A program made the position numbers and the translations under genes. The notes under the pieces were generated by a model. It did no database searches, was not told where the DNA came from, and saw only the letters and a list, made by a program, of their open reading frames with translations. From CAJGCS01 sp045589955 (GTDB taxonomy: Bacteria; Bacillota_I; Bacilli_A; ML615J-28; CAG-313): 18,593 nucleotides of DNA. The stretch covers positions 1 through 18,593 of the forward strand of contig JAZNQD010000030.1 in assembly GCA_045589955.1 (NCBI GenBank), in the 5' to 3' direction. This document shows, one piece after another, positions 7,417 to 14,520 of this stretch. Numbering within the stretch: position 1 is the first letter of the stretch; each line of letters opens with the position of its first letter.

Positions 7417-10149
7417 TTATCCTACTATTTTTTTACAACGTTCGCATAAGCCATCTTCATCAACGCTATCAACAACTTGCCAACAACGTGCACATGTATG
7501 GCCTAAAGCAGGTTCAACTTTAATTTCACCAGAGTCAGTTTGGATTGAACCTTCAATATGAGTACCAACTACATTAAACTTAGAAACAATAAATACTTGA
7601 GCTAAGTTAACATCTAAACTTAAAATTAATTTTGCAAGTCTAGGTGTGGGATTTAATGTAACTTTAGCATTTAAGCTTTTACCAATTACTTTTTCATTAC
7701 GAGCTAATTCTAATGCTTTTAGAACATCATCTCTTAAAGACATGAAATCGGCATATTTGCTTAATAATTCTTCTTCATTTTCATGATGTGTAGCATCAGG
7801 CATATCACATAAATAGATACTAGCTTGTTTTTTATTTCCTAAGTAACTATATACTTCTTCTGTAGTATGAGGAATAATTGGTGTTAGTAATGTTAACAAA
7901 CTATATAATGATTGATAGAATACAGTTTGAATGCTTCTTCTTTCAAGAGAGTCAGCTTTTTCAATATAAAGAATATCTTTAGTAAAGTCTAAATAGAATG
8001 AAGATAAATCAACACTCATAAAGTTAAGAACTAATCGATATACTTCATCAAATGAATATTTTTGATAAGCTTCATGAACACTCTTAATTAATTGATTTAA
8101 GCGACATACCATATATTGATTAACTTCACCAAGTTTTTCATATGGAACTGCATCTTTATCTGGATCAAAATCAAATAAGTTACCTAATAAGAAACGATAG
8201 GTATTTCTAATCTTACGATACGAATCACTAATTTGTTTTAAAATATCTTTTGAAATTCTAACATCAGATTGATAGTCTGTACTTGCAACCCATAAACGAA
8301 GAATGTCAGCACCAAATTCATTACAAACACTAATTGGATCAATTGTATTACCTAATGATTTAGACATTTTTCTTCCTTCAGCATCTAATGTGAAACCATG
8401 GCTAATTACATTTTTATATGGGGCTTCACCAGTTAATGCAACACTTGTTGATAAACTAGAGTTAAACCAACCACGGTATTGGTCAGAACCTTCTAAATAA
8501 ACATCACATTGTGTGATACCATGACGAAGTTTTAAAACACCATGGTGTGATGTTCCTGAGTCAAACCAAACGTCCATAATGTCATTTTCCTTAGTAAATA
8601 AACCATTTGGACTTCCTGGGTGAGTATATCCTTCAGGTAATAATTCCTTAGCTTCTCTTTCAAACCAAACATTTGAACCGTATTTTTCAAATAAATCTGC
8701 AACATGATTAATAGTTTCTTCTTCTAAGATAGCAGTACCATCTTCTGCATAGAATACAGGAATTGGAACGCCCCATACTCTTTGACGAGAAATACACCAG
8801 TCATCACGGTCTTTAATCATATTAGATAAACGTACATCCCCCCAAGCAGGATACCAGTTAACTTTTTCAATTGCATTTAAGATTTCTTCTTTAAAGCCAT
8901 TGATAGATGCAAACCATTGAGGTGTTGCTCTAAAGATAATTGGTTTTCTTGTACGCCAGTCATGTGGATAACTATGGCTAAATTGATGTGCATGAAGTAA
9001 TGCATTTAATTCAGTTAGACGAGCAAGTACTGCATCATTAGCATTTTCATAGAATAATCCTTCAAACTCTCCGGCTTCTGCAGTCATAAAACCACGGCTA
9101 TCAACTGGACATAAAATATCTAAGCCATACTTTTTACCAACAATAAAGTCATCATCACCATGACCAGGAGCTGTATGAACTAAACCTGTACCAGCTTCTA
9201 AAGTTACGTGTTCGCCTAAAATTACTGGGGAAATTCTACCATAAATAGGGTGTTTGTATTTGATTCCTTCAAGTTGAATACCTGGAATATTCTTAATAAT
9301 TGTGTATTCTTCAAAACCTAATTCTTTTGCAACTTTTTCAACTAATTCAGTTGCGATAACAAAATATCTTTCATTAGCTAGAACAACTGAATATTCTAAT
9401 TCACCATTTGCACAAATTGCAAGGTTTGCAGGAATTGTCCATGGAGTAGTTGTCCAAATTACTAATTCACAATTTGGAGATAATACATTTTTTCCATCAA
9501 CAACAGGGAATGCAACATAAATAGATGTACTTGTAACATCTTTATATTCGATTTCAGCTTCAGCTAATGCAGTTTCTGATGATGGAGACCAATAAACTGG
9601 TTTTAATCCTTTAAATATTAAACCACGTTTTGCCATAACGCCAAAACATCTAATTTGTTCAGCTTCGTATGCAGGATCTAAAGTGATGTATGGATTTTCA
9701 TAATCAGCTAATACACCTAAACGTTTGAAACCAAGTTTTTGTTTTTCAACTTGATTAAGTGCATATTCACGACATAAGTTTCTAAATTCACTTACACTCA
9801 TTGCTTTACGATTAACTTTTTTATCTTTAGATAAAGCATTTTCAATTGGTAATCCATGTGTATCCCAACCTGGAACATATGGTGAATAAAAACCATTCAT
9901 TGTTTTATATCTTAATAAAAAATCTTTTAAGATTTTATTTAAAGCATGACCTACGTGAATGTTACCATTGGCATATGGAGGACCATCATGTAGGAAGAAT
10001 GTCTTGTTTCCTTGATTTTTTTCAAGTACTTTATTATATAAATCCATTTCTTCCCAACGTTTTTGGATTGGTAATTCATTTACACCTAGGTTGCCACGCA
10101 TTGGGAAGTCAGTTTTCATCATTAATAATGTATCTTTAAAGTCTTTCAT
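7417..10149 (-). CDS. ileS: Isoleucyl-tRNA synthetase
   Basis: This 910-aa class I aminoacyl-tRNA synthetase attaches isoleucine to tRNA-Ile. The HIGH motif is H65-V-G-H68 in the ANGNIHVGHA context and the KMSKS loop is at 594-598. The CP1 editing domain is shown by TTTPWTIPANLA (233-244) and GTGLVHTAPGHGDDDF (320-335), with the discriminating DVWFDSG at 526-532. The C-terminal zinc ribbon has four cysteines, C886, C889, C902 and C905, as in the usual bacterial (mupirocin-sensitive-type) enzyme. Length is typical. AGGAGT overlaps the ylmH stop region; the gap is 12 nt. No T-box leader precedes it, so expression must follow the yggS promoter or an internal one I cannot see. Confidence 0.98.
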   Translation of the reverse strand: MKDFKDTLLMMKTDFPMRGNLGVNELPIQKRWEEMDLYNKVLEKNQGNKTFFLHDGPPYANGNIHVGHALNKILKDFLLRYKTMNGFYSPYVPGWDTHGLPIENALSKDKKVNRKAMSVSEFRNLCREYALNQVEKQKLGFKRLGVLADYENPYITLDPAYEAEQIRCFGVMAKRGLIFKGLKPVYWSPSSETALAEAEIEYKDVTSTSIYVAFPVVDGKNVLSPNCELVIWTTTPWTIPANLAICANGELEYSVVLANERYFVIATELVEKVAKELGFEEYTIIKNIPGIQLEGIKYKHPIYGRISPVILGEHVTLEAGTGLVHTAPGHGDDDFIVGKKYGLDILCPVDSRGFMTAEAGEFEGLFYENANDAVLARLTELNALLHAHQFSHSYPHDWRTRKPIIFRATPQWFASINGFKEEILNAIEKVNWYPAWGDVRLSNMIKDRDDWCISRQRVWGVPIPVFYAEDGTAILEEETINHVADLFEKYGSNVWFEREAKELLPEGYTHPGSPNGLFTKENDIMDVWFDSGTSHHGVLKLRHGITQCDVYLEGSDQYRGWFNSSLSTSVALTGEAPYKNVISHGFTLDAEGRKMSKSLGNTIDPISVCNEFGADILRLWVASTDYQSDVRISKDILKQISDSYRKIRNTYRFLLGNLFDFDPDKDAVPYEKLGEVNQYMVCRLNQLIKSVHEAYQKYSFDEVYRLVLNFMSVDLSSFYLDFTKDILYIEKADSLERRSIQTVFYQSLYSLLTLLTPIIPHTTEEVYSYLGNKKQASIYLCDMPDATHHENEEELLSKYADFMSLRDDVLKALELARNEKVIGKSLNAKVTLNPTPRLAKLILSLDVNLAQVFIVSKFNVVGTHIEGSIQTDSGEIKVEPALGHTCARCWQVVDSVDEDGLCERCKKIVG

Positions 10150-10161
10150 ATTAAATAACTC

Positions 10162-10863
10162 CTATTTTTTAACCTCTATTTTTAGAACAAGGCGATCCTT
10201 TTTTGTCGTTTTTAGTATTTCTAAAACAACAATACGCCCAAAATGGCGAATGCTTATGATGTCGTTTATTTTTACATTATATGATACATTTAAGCATTCT
10301 TTATGATTTATTAAAACTAAGCCTTTACTAATAAGTTCAGAAGAATCATTTCGACTCTTATTTAAAGTACGAGCAATAATTGCATCTAAACGCATGCTTG
10401 ATACATTTATATTTTGTTCAATAGGCTTAGGTAGTTTTATTTCTGATACATTTGTAATCTCTACTAGTTTTAATGGTATATGATTTACCATCGTAAAATT
10501 TTGTTCAATATACTTAGAAATCTCATTTGTAACAAATAAATAATAATTTTGTTCGGCCACTAAAATATCACCAAAGGAATTACGATTAATTCCAAGACTC
10601 ATCAATGTTCCTAGAATATGTCGATGTGTAATTTTTTTAATATCACTTTCGAAAATTATTTCGTAGATTTTAATATCATAGTCTTCAAAATCAATATCTT
10701 CATACTCAGTAGTTATAAAGGCACGTTTTCTTTCAGCCCCATCATAACCACCTTCTGTAAATACATTCATTCCTTTAGGAAGATTGCGATATATTTCCTT
10801 TTGTTCTTCAAAATCTAAAAATTTTGTAAGATTATTGTTGTTTTTATATTTATAACTATTCAT
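10162..10863 (-). CDS. ylmH: YlmH, S4-domain ribosome-associated RNA-binding protein
   Basis: This 233-aa protein has the YlmH signature GGYDGAERKRAF (38-49), then HRHILGTLMSLGINRNSFGDI (80-100), of which HxxxLG..msLGi.R...GDI is family-typical. A C-terminal S4 RNA-binding domain runs from about 157 to 210 (SMRLDAIIARTLNKSR, then SKGLVLINHK). YlmH binds 50S subunits and takes part in the rescue of stalled nascent chains in Bacillus; in this gene block it has long been linked to the division cluster. It overlaps sepF by 8 nt (ATGAATAG) and has no clear ribosome site of its own, so translation is probably coupled. It is slightly shorter than the roughly 257 residues of B. subtilis YlmH, with a short N-terminus. 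Confidence 0.93.
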   Translation of the reverse strand: MNSYKYKNNNNLTKFLDFEEQKEIYRNLPKGMNVFTEGGYDGAERKRAFITTEYEDIDFEDYDIKIYEIIFESDIKKITHRHILGTLMSLGINRNSFGDILVAEQNYYLFVTNEISKYIEQNFTMVNHIPLKLVEITNVSEIKLPKPIEQNINVSSMRLDAIIARTLNKSRNDSSELISKGLVLINHKECLNVSYNVKINDIISIRHFGRIVVLEILKTTKKDRLVLKIEVKK

Positions 10864-11203
10864 CTTTATTAACTGGTTCTTTTGCTACATCGTTAATATA
10901 ATGTTCAATTGTACCATCGGCAAGACTCTTCTTTGTTGCAAAAACGAATGTTTCATTGCCAATGTTTTGAACAGTTCCTTCTAATGCATAACAAACGCCA
11001 GATAAGAAAGCAACAGCACGATTTACATCGTCTAGGTTATGTATTTCTTCAAAATTAGTAACGATAGCACGATCACCTAATAAAATATCAGCTAATTCTA
11101 AAAATTGTTCATCAATTGTTTTATGATCAACAAAAGTGTAATATTTTAATCTTTCAAATGATGTTCCAATCTCTTTTACTTCTTTTCTTTTCTTTAAAGC
11201 CAT
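10856..11203 (-). CDS. sepF: SepF, Z-ring membrane anchor, core-only form
   Basis: This 115-aa protein carries the SepF core: IVTNFEEIHNLDDVNRAVAFLSGVCYALEGTVQNIGNETFVFATK covers about 47-91 and matches the beta-sandwich that dimerises and binds the FtsZ tail, including the FlsG...al.G segment (G69, G76). The usual protein is about 150 aa and starts with an amphipathic membrane-targeting helix plus a flexible linker. Here only 28 or so residues precede the core, beginning MALKKRKEVKEIG, which is basic with little hydrophobic face. The start is fixed by GGAG at the yggS stop (9-nt gap), so a longer N-terminus is not available. Location between yggS and ylmH is exactly the ylmE-ylmF-ylmH order of Bacilli. 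Confidence 0.9.
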   Translation of the reverse strand: MALKKRKEVKEIGTSFERLKYYTFVDHKTIDEQFLELADILLGDRAIVTNFEEIHNLDDVNRAVAFLSGVCYALEGTVQNIGNETFVFATKKSLADGTIEHYINDVAKEPVNKDE

Positions 11204-11212
11204 GTGTTTCTC

Positions 11213-11872
11213 CTATTGTTTTAAAATTTGTCCCAAACGAACGAATGTAGCACCATGTTCAACAGCTAATAAATAATCACTACTCATTCCCATTGAAAGT
11301 TCTGTACATGGAGCATAAGGTAAATCAAGGGATTGAACTTCATCGCGAAGTTCGCACATTGTTTGATAATAACTTGCAAGTAAATCATCATCAAAAGTAT
11401 ACATACAAGTTGTCATTAAACCTACAACTTGAATCTTATTAAACTTAGCTAAACTTTTAATAAATGGTATTACTTTAGATTCATCTAAACCTGATTTATT
11501 TGCATTACCTGAAACATTTACTTGTACAAAGCATTTTAAAGGTTCCTTTTTTCTTCTTGCTTTATTAATAGCATTGGCAAGATCAATTGAATCAAGTGAA
11601 TGTAAATAATCCACTGCGTCAATAAAGTTTGATTGTAATTTTGGTGGAATTTTAATAATACCAAAATAATGCCAAATAATATTTTGATCCTTTAAAGCTT
11701 CATATTTTTCTAAGAAAGTATCTTTTCTATTTTCACCAACTTCATTAATTCCCGCTTCAACAATTTCTTTTGTTTGTTCAACATTGAAATACTTTACCGC
11801 CGCAACAACACGAACATTTGGATTATTTTTCAAGCTTTCTTTTACTAATTTAACATTTTCTTTTATACTCAT
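11213..11872 (-). CDS. yggS: YggS/YlmE family pyridoxal-phosphate homeostasis protein
   Basis: This 219-aa single-domain alanine-racemase-fold protein binds PLP and balances PLP and amino-acid pools. The PLP lysine is K27 in RVVAAVKYFN; other family motifs are NEVGENRKD (43-51), LHSLDSIDLANAIN (90-103), FVQVNVSGNANKSGLD (115-130) and ELSMGMSSDYLLAVEHGATFVRLG near the C-terminus. The normally conserved WHFIGHLQSNK appears as WHYFGIIKIPPKLQSN, with two extra residues and altered order, which is unusual. It is the first gene of the long operon. AAGGT 7-8 nt before the ATG is the likely ribosome site, downstream of a structured leader of about 145 nt. Confidence 0.93.
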   Translation of the reverse strand: MSIKENVKLVKESLKNNPNVRVVAAVKYFNVEQTKEIVEAGINEVGENRKDTFLEKYEALKDQNIIWHYFGIIKIPPKLQSNFIDAVDYLHSLDSIDLANAINKARRKKEPLKCFVQVNVSGNANKSGLDESKVIPFIKSLAKFNKIQVVGLMTTCMYTFDDDLLASYYQTMCELRDEVQSLDLPYAPCTELSMGMSSDYLLAVEHGATFVRLGQILKQ

Positions 11873-12017
11873 ATTATTTACCTTATAAATAACATTTAAA
11901 CAACAGTTTATATTTTAAATTAATTTTTAAATTTACAAATAACGAATTTACTTCGTAATGGTTATTCATTGCCTTTCTTTTTATTATTTTAAACTGTAGG
12001 AATTCATCCTAATTATT
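11873..12017 (-). promoter_or_regulatory. Structured 5' leader of the yggS operon
   Basis: From the predicted start point near 12017 to the yggS ATG there are about 145 untranslated bases. On the - strand, ACAGTTTA (11997-11990) can pair with TAAACTGT (11910-11903), an 8-bp long-range stem. It encloses a local hairpin ACGAA/TTCGT (11956-11952 with 11946-11942, loop GTAAA) that can extend through AATA/TATT with a bulge. A small AGGA/TCCT hairpin lies at its 5' end (12009-11997 region). A 28-codon ORF (11969-11883) spans the inner part and stops just before the yggS ribosome site, but its own ribosome site is poorly spaced. No T-box, purine, preQ1 or other riboswitch motif that I know is visible. 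Confidence 0.4.
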
Positions 12018-12023
12018 TATCTT

Positions 12024-12052
12024 ATTATATCATAAATATCATTTTTTTTCAA
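12024..12052 (-). promoter_or_regulatory. Sigma-A-type promoter of the yggS-sepF-ylmH-ileS operon
   Basis: Read on the - strand: -35 TTGAAA (12052-12047), 17-nt spacer, -10 TATAAT (12029-12024) preceded by TG at the extended -10 position (TGATATAAT). Near-consensus and ideally spaced; predicted start near 12017. It appears to drive the whole nine-gene operon. Confidence 0.88.
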
Positions 12053-12102
12053 GACATACGATATTCGTTTTTTGAACACAAAATGTATGATTTGTCTTGA
12101 AA
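12047..12102. repeat. Perfect 10-bp inverted repeat holding both divergent -35 boxes
   Basis: TTTCAAGACA (12047-12056) and TGTCTTGAAA (12093-12102) are exact reverse complements separated by 36 bp. Each arm contains the -35 hexamer TTGAAA of one of the two divergent promoters. Between them lies a short palindrome ACGA-TAT-TCGT (12058-12068). It could be a shared operator or a duplicated, inverted promoter element. Confidence 0.7.
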
Positions 12103-12125
12103 TATTTGGAAAAATATGTTATTAT
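12097..12125 (+). promoter_or_regulatory. Promoter of tRNA-Arg(CCG) and probably gpsA
   Basis: -35 TTGAAA (12097-12102), 17-nt spacer, -10 TATTAT (12120-12125), with a start expected near 12132, three bases before the mature tRNA 5' end. No second promoter or terminator is seen between the tRNA and gpsA. Confidence 0.75.
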
Positions 12126-12134
12126 ATTATAAAT

Positions 12135-12209
12135 GCACATATAGCTCAATGGATAGAGTGTTAGGTTCCGATCCTATAGATGAAAGTTCGATTCTTTCTA
12201 TGTGCTCCA
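12135..12209 (+). tRNA. tRNA-Arg, anticodon CCG
   Basis: This 75-nt cloverleaf has a 7-bp acceptor stem GCACATA/TATGTGC, D arm GCTC-AATGGATA-GAGT, anticodon stem TTAGG/CCTAT, anticodon CCG at 12168-12170 in loop TTCCGAT, a 4-nt variable loop, T arm GAAAG-TTCGATT-CTTTC, and an encoded CCA. A20 in the D loop and C35 are arginine identity elements, so charging with Arg is expected. It should read only CGG. Odd points: discriminator base 73 is U instead of the A or G usual for bacterial tRNA-Arg; there is a U27-U43 mismatch at the base of the anticodon stem and a G10-U25 pair. Only 21 nt separate its 3' end from the gpsA ATG. Confidence 0.95.
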
Positions 12210-12230
12210 TATCAAATAAGAGGATAATTT

Positions 12231-13196
12231 ATGAATAAATTAAACATAATGTTAATTGGGTGTGGAAGATGGGGAAGTTTTATAGCAACCTATTTAGATT
12301 CTTTAAAACACAATGTCACAATTTATGGTTTGGCCGATTCACCATCTTTTAAAACATTACTTGAAAATAGAAAAAATGAATATATTACTATTCCTGATAG
12401 TATCAACCTTACAACTGATATTTCCCAAGCACATGACAACGACGTCATTATAATATCAATTAATTCCCAAAATCTTCGTTCAGTTTGTTATCAACTTAAA
12501 GAAATCAAACTTCAAAACAAAAAAATTGTACTTTGTATGAAAGGTTTAGAGATTTCAACTGGAAAAAGATTAACAGAGGTTGTGGAAGAAATCGTTGAGC
12601 AAAATAACGAGGTTGCGGTATGGATTGGTCCTGGTCATGTTCAATCTTTCCGTGCCGGAATTCCTAATTGTATGGTCATTGATAGTAAAAATCAATCTAC
12701 CAAAGAGTTCATTATCAACCACTTTTCAAGCAACTTAATTCGCTTCTATTATGGCAATGACCTTATCGGAAACGAAATCGGCGCAGCAACAAAAAACGTT
12801 ATTGGGATAGCTGCAGGTATGCTTGATGGGTTTGGATTGACATCACTTAAGGGAGCTTTAATGGCACGTGGAACAAGAGAAATTGCTCGACTAATTAAAG
12901 CCTTAGGTGGCAACGAGATATCTGCTTATGGTCTTTGTCATTTAGGTGATTACGAGGCTACACTATTTTCTGAGCATTCTCATAACCGCCAATTTGGTCT
13001 AAACTTTGCAAAAGGTTTAAAGTATGATCAACTTGCAGAAGGATATTATACCCTAGAAGCACTTATCAAAATGAACGAAACATTACAAATTGACTTACCA
13101 ATTTGTACTGCTTTATATGATATTTTATTTAACAAGCAAGACCCTAAATCAACTTTAATGAAGTTATTTAGTCGTACTCTAAAGGAAGAATTTTAA
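12231..13196 (+). CDS. gpsA: NAD(P)-dependent glycerol-3-phosphate dehydrogenase
   Basis: This 321-aa GpsA reduces dihydroxyacetone phosphate to sn-glycerol-3-phosphate for phospholipid synthesis. The Rossmann motif is G10-C-G-R-W-G15 near the N-terminus. Lys104 lies in LCMKGLE, GPGHVQSFRAGIP (133-145) corresponds to the family's GPSHAEEVARGLP, and the catalytic Lys is K188 in IGAATKNVIGIAAGMLDGFG. HLGDYEATLFSEHSHNRQFG covers the family's GLGDL..T..S..SRNR.fG. Divergences are the loop GLTSLKGALMARG (family GxNxKAALitRG, Asn replaced by Ser) and Arg to His in SHNR. GAGG 8-9 nt before the ATG is the ribosome site. It is probably transcribed together with the upstream tRNA-Arg, and it ends within a bidirectional terminator. 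Confidence 0.95.
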   Translation: MNKLNIMLIGCGRWGSFIATYLDSLKHNVTIYGLADSPSFKTLLENRKNEYITIPDSINLTTDISQAHDNDVIIISINSQNLRSVCYQLKEIKLQNKKIVLCMKGLEISTGKRLTEVVEEIVEQNNEVAVWIGPGHVQSFRAGIPNCMVIDSKNQSTKEFIINHFSSNLIRFYYGNDLIGNEIGAATKNVIGIAAGMLDGFGLTSLKGALMARGTREIARLIKALGGNEISAYGLCHLGDYEATLFSEHSHNRQFGLNFAKGLKYDQLAEGYYTLEALIKMNETLQIDLPICTALYDILFNKQDPKSTLMKLFSRTLKEEF

Positions 13197-13222
13197 AACC
13201 AGAGGCATAGCCTCTGGTTTTT
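13195..13222. terminator. Bidirectional intrinsic terminator between gpsA and the M28 gene
   Basis: A 12-bp perfect stem AAAACCAGAGGC (13195-13206) / GCCTCTGGTTTT (13210-13221) has a 3-nt ATA loop and T runs on both strands. The gpsA stop (13194-13196) enters the left arm, and the convergent M28 gene's stop (13221-13223) enters the right arm. Confidence 0.93.
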
Positions 13223-14471
13223 ATTGACGTTCTTTTCTACCAAAATAGTATTCAATTTCTTCTTTCATATTTGCTGGAATTTCTTTTTCAACAGGGAAAA
13301 CTACTGATGAAATTAATCTTTTCGCAAAGAAAGCCATAAAGTCACAAGTACGATAATAATTTTCTTCTTCTAAGAAATCAATTACATCTTTACGTGAGTG
13401 GATAGCTGCTCCGCCTTGAGGTGCAATTCTTGCAAAAGAAACAGAAGGAATACCATTATCAGCAAATGGAGTTGAATCAGATGAGTAAACTCCTTGTCTT
13501 ACTTGAATTGGGAATCCGACTTCACATCCTAAGTATTTAATATAATTAACTAAAGAATTATTTGCAGTACAACAAGCAATATCAAAACCGATTGTAACGC
13601 CAATCATATCAACATTTAAACAGAATTTATAGTTGCTTAATTCTTCTTTATGAATTTCTAAATAAGCTTTAGATCCTAAAAGACCCATTTCTTCACTACC
13701 ACACCAAATGAATTTAAGTGTTCTTTCTGGTTGGTGTTCTTTAAAATAAGCAAGTAATTGCATAATAGCAGTTGACCCTGTCGCATTATCATATGCTCCA
13801 CGAGAGTAACTTACAGAGTCATAGTGAGCAGTAAAGGCAATAATTTCATTAGGATATTTTAATCCTTCAATTGTTGCAACAACATTATGAGAATCATTTT
13901 GTAATTCATCTTCAATTAAAGTTACACATGCTTGCATTGGTTTAGCTCTTAAAACTGCTTCTGCATCTTTCATGCGAATACATACTGCAGGAATTTTTCC
14001 ATGTTTATAGTTACGTTCACGGTACATATAAGGATCTAAATCAACTAGTTCATTATCATCATAAACATTACCACAACATAATACTAAAGCTGCAGCTTTT
14101 TTATCAACTAATTTTTTATAAAGTTGTTGATTAATTAATTTAGAATGAAGTAAACATACTTTACCTTCTAAATTTTGGATTTCAGCATCTATAATATTAG
14201 TTACATAAACAAATTCACCAGTAATTCCTTCATCAGGTGTTGATGAAGACATTCCAACGCCGGCACATTCAACTTCCATATCAGGATTTAAAAACTTAAC
14301 AGATGCTTTTTTAATATCACATCCATCAACTTTAAAACTTTCAATTTCAGCATTAACACCTAATTTTTCACATTCAGCTTTGATAATTTCCGCAGCTTTT
14401 AACTCTTCTTTAGAACCACCTGTTCTAACAAAATATAAATCTTTTAATAATTCAAAACTTTTATAACCCAT
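13221..14471 (-). CDS. M28-family zinc aminopeptidase with PA-like insert (paralog 1)
   Basis: This 416-aa co-catalytic zinc peptidase (M28, aminopeptidase Y/S type) removes N-terminal residues from peptides. The five expected ligands are visible: H216 in AHYDSV, D228 in GAYDNATGS (bridging), catalytic E260 and ligand E261 in CGSEEMGLLGSKAY, D288 in NVDMIG, and H358 in AIHSRKD. Residues from about 70 to 195 form a protease-associated (PA)-like insertion before the catalytic domain (VATIEG at 198-203). No signal peptide is present, unlike most secreted PA-M28 enzymes, so it should act in the cytoplasm. GGGGAGG precedes the ATG. A clear paralog lies at 17032-18354. An upstream terminator and extended -10 promoter make it a single-gene transcript. 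Confidence 0.93.
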   Translation of the reverse strand: MGYKSFELLKDLYFVRTGGSKEELKAAEIIKAECEKLGVNAEIESFKVDGCDIKKASVKFLNPDMEVECAGVGMSSSTPDEGITGEFVYVTNIIDAEIQNLEGKVCLLHSKLINQQLYKKLVDKKAAALVLCCGNVYDDNELVDLDPYMYRERNYKHGKIPAVCIRMKDAEAVLRAKPMQACVTLIEDELQNDSHNVVATIEGLKYPNEIIAFTAHYDSVSYSRGAYDNATGSTAIMQLLAYFKEHQPERTLKFIWCGSEEMGLLGSKAYLEIHKEELSNYKFCLNVDMIGVTIGFDIACCTANNSLVNYIKYLGCEVGFPIQVRQGVYSSDSTPFADNGIPSVSFARIAPQGGAAIHSRKDVIDFLEEENYYRTCDFMAFFAKRLISSVVFPVEKEIPANMKEEIEYYFGRKERQ

Positions 14472-14500
14472 AATAACCTCCCCATAATAAATATAAATTT

Positions 14501-14509
14501 ATTATATCA
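14501..14509 (-). promoter_or_regulatory. Extended -10 promoter of M28 paralog 1
   Basis: Read on -, TGATATAAT (14509-14501) is a perfect extended -10 element. The -35 position (about 14529-14524) falls inside the terminator hairpin of the preceding gene and does not match consensus, consistent with an extended -10 promoter that needs no strong -35. Confidence 0.65.
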
Positions 14510-14520
14510 AAATAATATTA

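Noticed and set aside
9846..10306. Two overlapping + strand ORFs opposite the start of ileS and the end of ylmH
   Set aside because: Antisense to well-conserved coding sequence (ileS HIGH region and YlmH S4 domain) and lacking ribosome sites or recognisable domains.
11873..12017. T-box riboswitch controlling the ileS operon
   Set aside because: No AGGGUGGNACCGCG-type T-box sequence or terminator/antiterminator pair is present in the leader, nor in the 12-nt ylmH-ileS gap.
12168..12170. CGG reassigned from arginine to another amino acid
   Set aside because: The tRNA keeps A20 and C35, and the gerA CGG codon falls at a conserved Arg position of the family; the second, in gerC, falls where Lys or Arg is usual. 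Two codons are too few to prove it, but they favour the standard code.
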